The notes below the pieces were generated by a model. It had not been told where the DNA came from. It made no database searches and worked only from the letters and a program-made list of their open reading frames with translations. A stretch of DNA of 64,000 nt from an uncultured Bacillota bacterium (GTDB lineage: Bacteria > Bacillota > Clostridia > Oscillospirales > Oscillospiraceae), in the NCBI GenBank assembly GCA_947426945.1, contig CANEFX010000009.1, positions 1 through 64,000 of the forward strand, read 5' to 3'. Position 1 is the stretch's first letter. Every line of letters begins with the position of its first letter. This document shows positions 24,619 to 33,002 of this stretch, piece by piece. Made by a program: the position numbers and the translations under genes.

Positions 24619-25248
24619 ATGCTGGAAGTACGCGGGCTGTGCAAGAGCTATGGAGGCTGTCAAGTACTGTCACCGGTCAGCTTTGTCCTGCCCCCGGGGC
24701 AGTGCCTGGGGCTGGCGGGGCACAACGGCTCGGGCAAATCCACCTTGCTGCGCCTCATCGCCCAGATTGAGAGGCCGGATGACGGTGATATCCTCTGCGG
24801 CGGGAAAAGCGTTCTGGGAGATCGGCATTTCCTGCGGAACAGCTTGGGCTACGTCCCCCAGCGCGCGGAGCTGGCCCCGGAGCTGACGGTAAAACAGCAG
24901 CTGCGGCTGTGGCTGGCGGCCTGCGGGCAATCAGGTCCCCTGCCGGAGGACGTTCTGGATCTGCTGGGGCTGGAGCCTCTTTTGAAAAAGCCTATTCGCA
25001 CCCTGTCCGGGGGAATGGCCCAGCGGGTCAGCATTGCCATGGCTCTGCTGCCCCGGCCCCGGATTCTGCTGATGGACGAGGCCGCCTCTGGCCTGGATAG
25101 CGGTTACGTCCCCGGGCTGCTGGACTGGCTGGAATCGGTTCACCTGCCCGGCGGCGGGAGCCTGATCTGGTGCAGCCACCACACTGAGGAGCTGGAACGA
25201 CTGTGCGGCGCAGTGCTCCGGCTGGAAAAGGGCAAGCTGGTTTTATAA
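24619..25248 (+). CDS. ABC transporter ATPase (exporter type)
   Basis: A 209-residue ATPase. Walker A is GHNGSGKSTLLR, the signature LSGGMAQRVSIAM and Walker B ILLMDEAASGLD. GGGAGG immediately precedes ATG 24619. It is short for an ABC-2 ATPase but complete. It heads a four-gene unit with a zinc-ribbon membrane protein and two permeases, all on the plus strand. Confidence 0.9.
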   Translation: MLEVRGLCKSYGGCQVLSPVSFVLPPGQCLGLAGHNGSGKSTLLRLIAQIERPDDGDILCGGKSVLGDRHFLRNSLGYVPQRAELAPELTVKQQLRLWLAACGQSGPLPEDVLDLLGLEPLLKKPIRTLSGGMAQRVSIAMALLPRPRILLMDEAASGLDSGYVPGLLDWLESVHLPGGGSLIWCSHHTEELERLCGAVLRLEKGKLVL

Positions 25249-25278
25249 AGATCCACAGGATAAAGAGGAGGAATGGAC

Positions 25279-26964
25279 ATGATTTGCAGACACTGCGGAA
25301 ACGAGATTCGGGACGACGCCCGGTTTTGTCCCCACTGCGGCGCGGCGGCCGGCCCGGAGGGCGTACCGCCCCAAGGCACGGCTTCCTACAGCGCCGCTCC
25401 GGCCTGGGAGGGCCCCGAGGGCGGTGGGAAAAAGAAAAAAACCGGCCTCATCATTGGCATTGCCGTGGCTGCGGTGGCAGTCGCCGCCGTGCTGTCGGTA
25501 GTGCTGGGCGGACTGTTCTCCAACCCCAAGAAGCAGGTGGAGGCGGCCTTTGTCAAAACCGCCGCCGCCTACGCCCAAGCAGAGCAGGCCCTGAACATGC
25601 CCGATGTCAGCCAGTGGCAGAAGGAGCAGCTGATTGCCCAGAGTATGTCCCTGGCCCTGGAGAACACCAACAGCGACCTGATCGGCTACGACCTGTCCGC
25701 CCTCAACGGTCTGGCCCTGGGAGTGGACACCTCCTACAACGGCCCGGACCGATATATGGGCTTTGAACTGTTCGCCCACTGGGGTGAGGACGAGCTCTTT
25801 GCTCTCCGGATGACTGCAGACGACGATAAATTTTACTTCAACTCCCCTCAGCTCACCGGCGAGACCTATTACGGCGTGAACACCGAGACCTTTGGATCCG
25901 ACATTGCCCAAATGACCGGGGACGACTCCGTGAAGGACGTCAGCTTCAACCTCTTCGACCTGGTGGACAAGGTGATGGAGCGGATGGACCCCCAGGCTAT
26001 GGAGGATCGCATAAAAGAGGCCAACAAGGCTCTCTGGGCGGCCGCCCAGATCAAAAAGGAGGGCTCCAAAACCCTGGACCTGAACGGAACCGAGACCAAG
26101 ACCGCCGCCTACCGGGTGACCGTCCCCCAGGAGGCGCTGGAGGACTATGCGGACGCTCTGGTGGAGGTCATGTCCGCCATGAGCTACTACGACCTCTATG
26201 AGGAGATCTACCGCTCCATGGGCATGCCCCAGGAGCAGATCGACGAAATTCTGGATATGCTGGAGGAATTTGACGCCTACGGCGCGCTGTCCGACGACCT
26301 CAAGGACGCAATCGGCGAGATTGGTGACCTGGAGCTGGAGGTCTGCCTCAGTGGCGGCTACGTGTCCGCCCTGCTGTATGAGGATCGGGTCAGCGGCAGC
26401 GACGTGTCGGTATCCGTCTATCTGGGCGGCGGCGAGGCATATGTGGACGACCTGAGCCTGGAGCTGGAGGTGGACGGCGTAAAGCTGGCAGTGACCTCCA
26501 CCGGCGACCACGGCGGCAAAAGCGGCGTATTCACCGACAAGACCACCATCAAGGGCGACCCCTTAAAGGCCGCCTCCCTGAACTCCATCACCTCCGAATT
26601 CCGCTACGAGCCCAAAAAATCCGGCGACAATTTCAGCTGGAAGCTGGCCATCCCCGGCGCAGGCTCTCTGGACATGTCGGGCAGTCTCATTACCCAGCCC
26701 AGCTCCATCGCCCTGGACCTGGATGATATCTCCCTCAAGGTGATCGGCATGGACGTATGTACCCTGTCCCTCTCCTACCGTGTGGAGAATCGGGCTTCAA
26801 GCGGGCTTCCGGTAAACGTCCAGATCATCACCCAGATGAATGAGCAGGAGCTGATGACCATGGTGCTGGACACCCAGCAGCGGGCCCTGCAGTGGGCCTC
26901 CGACATGGAGGCGCTGTTCGTCTCCCGTCTGCCCGACGAACTGCTCTACGGTATGATGTACTGA
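25279..26964 (+). CDS. Zinc-ribbon, single-pass membrane protein of an ABC operon
   Basis: A 561-residue protein. The N-terminus has a zinc ribbon (MICRHCGNEI then ARFCPHCGAA). A linker of about 25 residues and a lysine patch follow, then one membrane helix at about 52-75 (LIIGIAVAAVAVAAVL). The remaining 480 residues are probably outside the cell. ATG 25279 is favoured because GGAGG lies 7 nt upstream. The stop overlaps the permease start (TGATG). A large extracytoplasmic domain encoded between ATPase and permeases suggests a substrate-binding or sensing partner. No family is recognised for that domain. Confidence 0.75.
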   Translation: MICRHCGNEIRDDARFCPHCGAAAGPEGVPPQGTASYSAAPAWEGPEGGGKKKKTGLIIGIAVAAVAVAAVLSVVLGGLFSNPKKQVEAAFVKTAAAYAQAEQALNMPDVSQWQKEQLIAQSMSLALENTNSDLIGYDLSALNGLALGVDTSYNGPDRYMGFELFAHWGEDELFALRMTADDDKFYFNSPQLTGETYYGVNTETFGSDIAQMTGDDSVKDVSFNLFDLVDKVMERMDPQAMEDRIKEANKALWAAAQIKKEGSKTLDLNGTETKTAAYRVTVPQEALEDYADALVEVMSAMSYYDLYEEIYRSMGMPQEQIDEILDMLEEFDAYGALSDDLKDAIGEIGDLELEVCLSGGYVSALLYEDRVSGSDVSVSVYLGGGEAYVDDLSLELEVDGVKLAVTSTGDHGGKSGVFTDKTTIKGDPLKAASLNSITSEFRYEPKKSGDNFSWKLAIPGAGSLDMSGSLITQPSSIALDLDDISLKVIGMDVCTLSLSYRVENRASSGLPVNVQIITQMNEQELMTMVLDTQQRALQWASDMEALFVSRLPDELLYGMMY

Positions 26965-28172
26965 TGGAATCCGTCCGCTTTTTCACAATTTACTGGAAGC
27001 TGACCCTGGGCAGGCTCTGCCGGCAGCGCTGGCTGCTGGCAGGGCTGGCCCTTTTATGCCTGCTTCTCCCCCTGGGGGCGGGCCGGGCGGCGGAGGCCCT
27101 TTTGTCCCAGGGGGTGGATTTTTCCGGTGTGACTCTGGCCGTCGCCGCCCCTGAGGGGGACGAGGTCCCCCGCCAGCTGGAGCGGTTTATGGGGGATATG
27201 GAGGATATCGCCCAATACTGCCGCATCGTCTCCATGGAGGAGGGGGCTGCCCTGGCCGCTCTGGCTCGGGGGGAGGTCACCGCCGTGCTGGACCTCCCGG
27301 AGAACTTTATCCGGGGGGTGATGTGGGGAGAAAACCCGGACCTGCGGCTTATCGTGGCCGGTGACCGGCCCCTGGAGTCTCTGCTGCTGCTGTGGGTGGG
27401 CCAGAGCGCCTGCGACATCCTCTCTGCCTTTCAGAGCGGGGTATACGCCGTGCTGGACCTCTATGAAGAGGCCCCGCCCTCCGGCCTCACCCGGGACCAG
27501 GTGGTCTTTGATATAAACCTGCGCTATATTACCCTGGCCGTGGACCGAACCGGCATGTTCCGAACCCAAGAGATCTCCGCCACCCAGGTCCTGCCCGTCC
27601 CTCTGCACTATGCTCTGGCCCTGATCTCCTACTTTGCCCTGTCCGCCGCCCCTCTGCTCGTTCCAATCTACAGCACGGATTGGCTGGGCCCCCAGCGGCG
27701 GCTGCGGGCCGCCGGCCGGAGCGTCTGGGCCGGCTATTTCAGCGGAGTGGCCGCCGGGGCGGCTCTTCTGCTCCCCCTGCTTATTCCCGCCCTGCTGCTC
27801 TCAGGAGAGGGCCGGCCCCTGCTTCTGATAGGGACGGCCCTGGGGATGGCCCTGTTCTGCTCGATATTTGCCTCAGTGTGCTGCCTGCTCTCCCGCAGCG
27901 CCGCCGGCTGCGGCCTTCTGGCCTTCACGGTCTCCCTGCTGTCCCTGGCCCTGGCCGGAGGAATTCTGCCCCCGGTCCTGCTGCCCGGGCCGGTGCGGAA
28001 GCTGAGCTGGCTGTCTCCTGTCTCCTGGCTGCAGCGGTTGGCTGCCTGGCCCGGAGGTTATAACCTCCCTCTCTCCGCCCGGCTCTGCCCAGCCCTCTCT
28101 GCCGCGGCCATGACGGCCCTGGCCCTGGTTCTGTACCGCCGCCGGAGTAACAGCGGGGAGGTGGAACTGTGA
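26964..28172 (+). CDS. ABC-2-type exporter permease, first subunit
   Basis: A 402-residue permease. One helix lies at about 16-34, then an extracytoplasmic segment of roughly 170 residues, then about five helices from residue 212 onward. This is the ABC-2 (YhgE/CcmB-like) layout. ATG 26964 shares a base with the upstream stop, and the gene overlaps the next by 4 nt (GTGA). It probably pairs with the following permease. Confidence 0.82.
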   Translation: MESVRFFTIYWKLTLGRLCRQRWLLAGLALLCLLLPLGAGRAAEALLSQGVDFSGVTLAVAAPEGDEVPRQLERFMGDMEDIAQYCRIVSMEEGAALAALARGEVTAVLDLPENFIRGVMWGENPDLRLIVAGDRPLESLLLLWVGQSACDILSAFQSGVYAVLDLYEEAPPSGLTRDQVVFDINLRYITLAVDRTGMFRTQEISATQVLPVPLHYALALISYFALSAAPLLVPIYSTDWLGPQRRLRAAGRSVWAGYFSGVAAGAALLLPLLIPALLLSGEGRPLLLIGTALGMALFCSIFASVCCLLSRSAAGCGLLAFTVSLLSLALAGGILPPVLLPGPVRKLSWLSPVSWLQRLAAWPGGYNLPLSARLCPALSAAAMTALALVLYRRRSNSGEVEL

Positions 28173-29296
28173 GCTTTTTTCTCTCCCTGTTCAAGTCCTC
28201 CCTCGCCTCCCGGCTTACCGGCTGGCGGGCCTGGATTCTGCTCCTGCTCCTGCCTCTGACAGCCTTTGGGGCCAGAGCCCTCCTCCCCGCCCGGGAGGTA
28301 TCCACTCCCGTCCAGGTGGGGGTGGTGCTCCCGGAGGAAGGCGGCCTGGATTTCTGGACCCGGCTGGAGGCCCGCTCCGGTCTGGCAGTCACCTTCCACC
28401 GCGCCGGCCGGACTCAGGCGGAGGGCCAGGTGGCGGCCGGCCGGTGGGACTGCGCCCTGGTCCTCCCTTCCGACTTCGAGGACCGGCTGGCCCGGCTGGA
28501 GCTGGAGGAGCTGTTCACCCTGCTCACCGGTCCCGGCTCCACCGTCTACCCCATGGTGCGGGAGACGGTATCCGCCTGCATAGCTGAGCTAGTCTCCCCC
28601 GGCATAGCGGAAAAATACCTGCTGGACAGCGGCGTCTCGGGGGAGGACGGGCTGGAGCAGATACGTCCCCGCCTCCATGAGGTGCTTCTGGACCGGGACC
28701 GGGTGCGCATCTCCATGGAGGGACTGGACGGCCGTCCTCTGGACCCCCTTTCCCTGGCAGACAGCGGTGTGTCCAACCTTCTGTCCGGGCTGACCGCCAT
28801 TCTGCTGCTCATCTGGGCCCTGCTCACCGCCATGGACCTGGGCCGGTGGCTGGAGACCCCCCTGGCCCGGCGGCTGGCCCCTCTCCGGGGCCGGACCGCC
28901 CTGCTGCTGCCCCGGCTGGGGGCGGCCCTGCTGCCCGCCCTCTGCGCCGGCGCGCTGGCCCTGCTGGCGGCGGAGCGCCCCCTCCCCTGCATTCTGGCCC
29001 TCATCCCCTATCTGCTGTTCTGGGGGGCGGCTGCCCTGGCGCTGGCCTGCCTGCCTCCGGCCTGGAGGGCCCTGCCCGCCTTGCTCCCCTTCGTTCCGGC
29101 CGCGGGCCTGCTCCTGTCCCCGGTACTGCTGGACCTGTCCCTACTCTTTCCAGCCCTGGAGCCCGTCGTCCGCTGGATGCCCGTCACACTTTATCTCCGG
29201 GCCTGCGGCGGCTCTCTGACCGACGGCCTGATTCTGGCGGCGGGCGGGTGCGCCATTCTGACCCTGTCGGCCGCCTCCGGCCGAAACAAGGCGTAA
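28169..29296 (+). CDS. ABC-2-type exporter permease, second subunit
   Basis: A 375-residue protein with the same design as its neighbour: an N-terminal helix (about 15-36), an external domain with alternating acidic and aromatic residues, then helices from about 208 to the end. It starts at GTG 28169, overlapping the upstream stop. Leucine, alanine and proline content is very high. No terminator is seen directly after it; a MITE-like element begins 16 nt downstream. Confidence 0.8.
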   Translation: MSFFLSLFKSSLASRLTGWRAWILLLLLPLTAFGARALLPAREVSTPVQVGVVLPEEGGLDFWTRLEARSGLAVTFHRAGRTQAEGQVAAGRWDCALVLPSDFEDRLARLELEELFTLLTGPGSTVYPMVRETVSACIAELVSPGIAEKYLLDSGVSGEDGLEQIRPRLHEVLLDRDRVRISMEGLDGRPLDPLSLADSGVSNLLSGLTAILLLIWALLTAMDLGRWLETPLARRLAPLRGRTALLLPRLGAALLPALCAGALALLAAERPLPCILALIPYLLFWGAAALALACLPPAWRALPALLPFVPAAGLLLSPVLLDLSLLFPALEPVVRWMPVTLYLRACGGSLTDGLILAAGGCAILTLSAASGRNKA

Positions 29297-29312
29297 TCCT
29301 GAGTCACCAGTC

Positions 29313-29439
29313 TTAAGGAACCACTGAATAAATCGCCGCACACATCTTCACACCATAAATTCCCGCTGAACTGCGTCAGAAAAAGCGGAAAATTTCTGGT
29401 GCAAATCTGCACACGTTGATTTAATCAGCGCCTCCTTAA
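29313..29439. repeat. 127-bp MITE-like inverted repeat
   Basis: The 22-nt ends (29313-29334 and 29418-29439) match as inverted repeats at 18 positions, beginning TTAAGGAACCACTGAATAAA. The interior also pairs (CACCATAAATTCCCGCT with AGCGGAAAATTTCTGGTG). There is no reading frame. It is unrelated in sequence to the four-copy repeat family. Confidence 0.65.
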
Positions 29440-29485
29440 ATTTTCCCCTTCCTGGGCGGGGGAACAGGCAAAACCCCATTACAAA

Positions 29486-29514
29486 GCGGCCCGGTGGGGA
29501 ATCCACCGGGCCGC
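29486..29514 (-). terminator. Terminator for the minus-strand small gene
   Basis: GCGGCCCGGTGG (29486-29497) pairs with 29503-29514. On the minus strand it is followed by TTTGTAATGGGGTTTT. The 130 bp between it and the gene at 29643 hold GC-rich repeats but no supported gene. Confidence 0.65.
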
Positions 29515-29642
29515 CAGCTGTTTCAGGAGGAAAAGAAGAAAACCTTTTATCCTTGGTATATCAAAAGCCAAGGCCGCCAATGCGGCGGGAGCGGCGGCGC
29601 CGGCCGCCCCTCGCTCTATACTATGCGCCGGCCGCCGGAGGG

Positions 29643-29918
29643 TCACAGTAAAAACAGCCACACCGCCCAGCCCGCTGAGGCCAGCGCCGCCCCCAGGGCC
29701 CCCCAGGCAGGGGCCGGGATGCGCTCCAGCCGCCGGTTCCAGACCCTGCCCTGTTTGATATAGCCGTCGGCGGCCTGCCGGGCTTCCCGCAGCACCTTGT
29801 CGGCGCTCACTCCCTCCCTGGCCAGGGCCTCCTCCTTGACAATGAAGATTGCTTCCTCAAACAGGCGCGGGTCAGGGGACTTGACCAGAATCACCTGCCG
29901 AGTGATTCCCTTGACCAT
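29643..29918 (-). CDS. Small tail-anchored protein of unknown function
   Basis: A 91-residue protein. A conserved-looking N-terminus (MVKGITRQVILVKSPDPRLF) is followed by a helical middle and a C-terminal membrane helix (about 72-91). ATG 29918 has AAAGGA about 10 nt upstream; ATG 29939, seven codons earlier, is possible. It lies between gpr and the ABC exporter. I know of no function. Confidence 0.65.
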   Translation of the reverse strand: MVKGITRQVILVKSPDPRLFEEAIFIVKEEALAREGVSADKVLREARQAADGYIKQGRVWNRRLERIPAPAWGALGAALASAGWAVWLFLL

Positions 29919-30132
29919 GGTAACCACATCCTTTCCCATTCTTTTCCTTTAGTCTGCCCCGGTTCCCTCCGGAATATCCCAAAATGTCCGAACCCTGCAG
30001 ACGGCATAAAAGCGCTCCCTTCCGGTCCCCTTTTAACCCTGTTTCTATTCCAAAAAATCCGATTCCGAGGGAAACATCGTATTATTTCAATATAATATTA
30101 CAATTTGTATATTATCTGTCGCTGGCGGACAG

Positions 30133-31023
30133 TCAGGCCAGCAGCAGCTCCAGCTCCTCCACCGAAATTCCGGGCTGGAGGGCCATGCTGATCCCGTAGC
30201 CGATAACCTTGGACAGATCGCTTACCTGGCTGTCAATATCCTTGGGGGTAACCAGCAGGTCCCGACCCTCGTTTAGGTCGGGCAGCTCGTCGGCACCCAG
30301 CAGGTCGGCGGCCAGGGTAGCCCCGTCCACCACCGTGGGAACCCCCACGGCCACAACGGGTACGCCCAGGGTATCCCGGGTCAGACCCATGCGGTGGTTG
30401 CCTACTCCGGAGCCGGGGATAACGCCCGTGTCAGCCAGCTGCACCGTCCGGCACAGCCGCTTCAGCGACCGGGAGGCCAGGGCATCCACCGCCACTACGC
30501 AGGCGGGCCGGAGCTTTTCGCACACCGCCCGCACCAGCTCGCCGCTCTCCACCCCGGTGGTGCCCATTACCTCGGCGGCCAGGGAGGCCACCGGCCGCAA
30601 GTGCCCAAAATGTTCCGGCATTTTTCTTACCAAATGGCGGGTAACCAGCACATTTTCGTGAACCTTCGGGCCTATGGCGTCAGGGGTGATGGCCCGGTTG
30701 CCCAGTCCCGCTACCAGCACCAGACCGTCCTCCGGAATCTCCCGCAGCAGGCCGGCCAGCTCCCCCGCCACCGCCCGGACCGACCGCTGAAAGATTCCCT
30801 CCTCCCGACTGGCCAGTCCCTCCAGGGTGAGGGTGATATAGCCGCCCCGGGGCTTGCCCAGGGCTTCCTCTCCCCTCTGGTCCAGTATCCTGACCGTGTT
30901 CACCGGGACTCCCTCCCGGACGCTGTCCCGGGCCTCCACTCCCGGCAGGACGGTAAGCGCCCCTGCCCCCTCCTGCCACAGCTCCCTGGCCTCCAGGGCC
31001 AGGTCGGTCCGCCTGATCCGCAT
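30133..31023 (-). CDS. gpr: Spore germination protease GPR
   Basis: A 296-residue aspartic-type endopeptidase that degrades small acid-soluble spore proteins during germination. It has the family segments RTDLALEARE near the N-terminus, GLGNRAITPDAIGPKV, VDALASRSLKRLCRTVQLADTGV and GSGVGNHR. The short N-terminal propeptide fits a zymogen. It is divergent from rpsT, as in Bacillus and many Clostridia. Its presence is the main sign that this organism sporulates. Confidence 0.96.
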   Translation of the reverse strand: MRIRRTDLALEARELWQEGAGALTVLPGVEARDSVREGVPVNTVRILDQRGEEALGKPRGGYITLTLEGLASREEGIFQRSVRAVAGELAGLLREIPEDGLVLVAGLGNRAITPDAIGPKVHENVLVTRHLVRKMPEHFGHLRPVASLAAEVMGTTGVESGELVRAVCEKLRPACVVAVDALASRSLKRLCRTVQLADTGVIPGSGVGNHRMGLTRDTLGVPVVAVGVPTVVDGATLAADLLGADELPDLNEGRDLLVTPKDIDSQVSDLSKVIGYGISMALQPGISVEELELLLA

Positions 31024-31133
31024 CCGCCGCGCTCCCTTCTATACAAAATGCAGTGGAATATTTTTCATGCGCACCTAGCTTTTGCGGCTTTTGGAAAACT
31101 ATCCGGAGAAAATAAAAAAAATCCAAAAAACAG

Positions 31134-31162
31134 TTGATTTTTTCGGGAAGCAATGGTACAAT
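31134..31162 (+). promoter_or_regulatory. rpsT promoter
   Basis: TTGATT (31134-31139), a 17-nt spacer and TACAAT (31157-31162). Confidence 0.75.
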
Positions 31163-31224
31163 ACAAATCTGCGTGGGCGCACTGCCGCCCAAATCAAGGA
31201 TGAAAATCGGAGGAGGTGTTTGGT

Positions 31225-31488
31225 TTGCCGAATATTAAGTCTGCCAAGAAGCGCGTACTGGTGTCTCAGGCCAAGGCCGCGCAGAATAAGGCCGCGAAAT
31301 CCGCGCTGAAGACCGACATTAAGAAGTTTGAGGCCGCGGTGGCGGAAGGCAACCGCAGCGAGGCCGATGCCGCTTACAAGGTGGCCGTCAAGGCGGTGGA
31401 CAAGGCCGCTGCCAAGGGTCTGCTGCACCGCAACAATGCCGCCAACAAGAAGAGCAAGATGACCGTCAAGCTGAGCAAGCTGGCTTGA
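31225..31488 (+). CDS. rpsT: Ribosomal protein S20 with TTG start
   Basis: An 87-residue S20 that binds 16S rRNA early in 30S assembly. It is lysine/alanine-rich with the family start PNIKSAKKRVLVSQ and the terminal NKKSKMTVKLSKLA. The start is TTG 31225: AGGAGG (31211-31216) lies 8 nt upstream and the mature sequence begins right after. An in-frame GTG at 31216 overlaps the ribosome binding site. A weak start codon on rpsT is known in E. coli, where it contributes to autocontrol. Confidence 0.95.
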   Translation: MPNIKSAKKRVLVSQAKAAQNKAAKSALKTDIKKFEAAVAEGNRSEADAAYKVAVKAVDKAAAKGLLHRNNAANKKSKMTVKLSKLA

Positions 31489-31503
31489 TCGTAACGCGCG
31501 TGG

Positions 31504-31532
31504 AAAGCCGTCTGAACACAGACGGCTTTTTT
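31504..31532 (+). terminator. rpsT terminator
   Basis: AAAGCCGTCTG (31504-31514), loop AACA, CAGACGGCTTT (31519-31529), then further T residues. Confidence 0.92.
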
Positions 31533-31626
31533 CGTATTTGTTCTCACAGAGATATGTGCTAATATCATCATTGTCTCCCGCCTCTTCTGCCAAAGGGGCC
31601 TTTGAAATACGAAAGGAGGCCCGTCC

Positions 31627-32481
31627 ATGAAAAAAATTCTCTCCCTCCCCCCGGTCTCTTTCGTAATGGAAGCGGCGGAGCTCTATATGTCCATCGGGGC
31701 TCCCCGGGCGGCGGCAGCCCTGTCCTACTTTTTGATCCTGACCCTCTTCCCCCTGCTGGTCTGCGTCAACTACTTCATCGGCCTGTTCCACTTGGATCTG
31801 GAAAACCTGCTCCGCTCCCTGGACCAGTTCCTGCCCGCCGGCGCGCTGGCGGTGATGGAGGACTATCTGGGCTACGTGGCGGGCAGTCAGTCCGACGCGC
31901 TGCTGCTGGCCAGCGTCGTCACCATTCTTATCTCCGCCTCGGCAGGGCTGCGCACCCTGCTGGCCACACTGGACAGCCTCCACGGGACGCAAAACGTCCC
32001 CATTGTCCGCCGGGTGACGCTCAGCGTGCTGCTGTCCGCCCTGTTTCTGCTCACCATCTATCTGTCGGTGGTGGTCATCTTCACCGGAGAATGGTTTTTC
32101 TGGCTGCTGGAGGACCGGCTGCCCCGGAACATCGCCGAGCTGATCCCTCTGGAGGCCCTTTCAGGGCTGTGGCGATGGATGCGCTATCTTCTGCTGTTCT
32201 GCTTTGTGCTGCTGCTGGTGCTTGTGGTATACCGGGCGGGCACCCCGCGAAGGGCCATGCGCAGCCGAATGGTGGTGCTCTCCTCCCTGCTGGCCGCTTT
32301 GTCCATCGCCGGGGCCTCGGCGGTGTTCTCCTGGTTTATCGGCATGTCCTCCCGCTACGCACTGGTCTATGGCTCCCTGGCCTCCCTTATCATCCTGCTG
32401 GTGTGGCTCTACCTGTGCGGCTGCATTCTGCTGCTGGGGGCGGTGGTGGGCCGGGTGATAGAGAATCGGCAAAAGGATTGA
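31627..32481 (+). CDS. YihY-family inner membrane protein
   Basis: A 284-residue polytopic protein with about six helices. RAAAALSYFLILTLFPLLV and the C-terminal YGSLASLIILLVWLYLCGCILLLGA are YihY/UPF0761 hallmarks. The family was once called ribonuclease BN; that activity belongs to another protein, and the true role is unclear. AAAGGAGG precedes ATG 31627. A strong hairpin follows its stop. Confidence 0.88.
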   Translation: MKKILSLPPVSFVMEAAELYMSIGAPRAAAALSYFLILTLFPLLVCVNYFIGLFHLDLENLLRSLDQFLPAGALAVMEDYLGYVAGSQSDALLLASVVTILISASAGLRTLLATLDSLHGTQNVPIVRRVTLSVLLSALFLLTIYLSVVVIFTGEWFFWLLEDRLPRNIAELIPLEALSGLWRWMRYLLLFCFVLLLVLVVYRAGTPRRAMRSRMVVLSSLLAALSIAGASAVFSWFIGMSSRYALVYGSLASLIILLVWLYLCGCILLLGAVVGRVIENRQKD

Positions 32482-32512
32482 ACGGGCAGCGCCGGCTTCG
32501 GCGCTGCCCGTT
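32481..32512. terminator. Terminator hairpin after the yihY-like gene
   Basis: AACGGGCAGCGCCG (32481-32494) pairs with 32499-32512 across GCTT and serves the convergent genes on both sides. Confidence 0.75.
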
Positions 32513-32516
32513 CGCT

Positions 32517-32669
32517 TTACTGTTCATCTTTGGATCGTTCCGGTCCTGATTTCGGCTCACCGGAGGAAATATACAACTCCTCACATTCCCGCTGGGCTTC
32601 AATCAGGAGATTCACGGCAGCTTCATTGGCCCGGAACATCTTCAGATACATTTCCTTACAGTCCGGCAT
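32517..32669 (-). CDS. Small helical protein, paralogue of the 10164-10328 product
   Basis: A 50-residue product (MPDCKEMYLKMFRANEAAVN then LLIEAQRECEELYISSG). It aligns by eye with the 54-residue protein at 10164-10328 over the YLxxF helix and the EELY/EELQ turn. The ribosome binding site before ATG 32669 is weak, so the start is uncertain. The frame is open for 60 codons further upstream without recognisable similarity. Function is unknown. Confidence 0.5.
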   Translation of the reverse strand: MPDCKEMYLKMFRANEAAVNLLIEAQRECEELYISSGEPKSGPERSKDEQ

Positions 32670-32800
32670 ACAAACACGACCATTCCAAGAGACAGCCCCG
32701 AACGACTGTCTCTCTGTTTTCTCAACGGTTCTGCCCGCGGAGGGAGTGTACAGGAGGGTGAGGAGTTGGCCTCCCCCCGCAGGGTTTCCCGCCGAGACAA

Positions 32801-32836
32801 ACAAAAGCGGTGCGGAACTCAATAACCCCACACCGC
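32801..32836 (-). terminator. Minus-strand terminator of the antisense transcript
   Basis: On the minus strand GCGGTGTGG pairs with CCGCACCGC (32828-32836 with 32807-32815), followed by TTTTGTTTGT. Confidence 0.65.
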
Positions 32837-32867
32837 ATATTTCAGACACAAACTCTCAAACGGGGAC

Positions 32868-32896
32868 TTGAAAAGAGGGAAGGTTTCCGTTATAAT
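32868..32896 (+). promoter_or_regulatory. Promoter of a short plus-strand RNA
   Basis: TTGAAA (32868-32873), a 17-nt spacer and a consensus TATAAT (32891-32896). Confidence 0.75.
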
Positions 32897-32902
32897 GAGA
32901 GT

Positions 32903-32985
32903 TGGTGCAGCAATGCTGTTGTGTGGGTGCCGTTTTCACCCGTACAGGGACGCGGGGGGGCTTAGACCCCGCGTCCTGCCCTTTT
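32903..32985 (+). ncRNA. Candidate small RNA (about 83 nt)
   Basis: The start is predicted from the promoter at 32868-32896. The end is a GC-rich terminator (GGACGCGGGG 32948-32957 with CCCCGCGTCC 32967-32976, then CTTTT). An internal stem GGGTG/CACCC lies at 32924-32940. The only ATG-led frame begins inside the -10 element and so cannot be translated from this transcript. No Rfam family is recognised. A minus-strand promoter faces it. Confidence 0.6.
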
Positions 32986-33002
32986 ATTTGCCTCTTGCCG
33001 GT

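Noticed and set aside
29482-29661. A 60-codon minus-strand frame after the small tail-anchored gene
   Set aside because: It ends inside the terminator hairpin, has no ribosome binding site and has low-complexity Ala/Arg content.
32856-32939. A 27-codon GTG frame on the minus strand in the antisense region, as a toxin peptide
   Set aside because: No ribosome binding site, and the peptide is not hydrophobic as type I toxins usually are. It is kept only as a remark.
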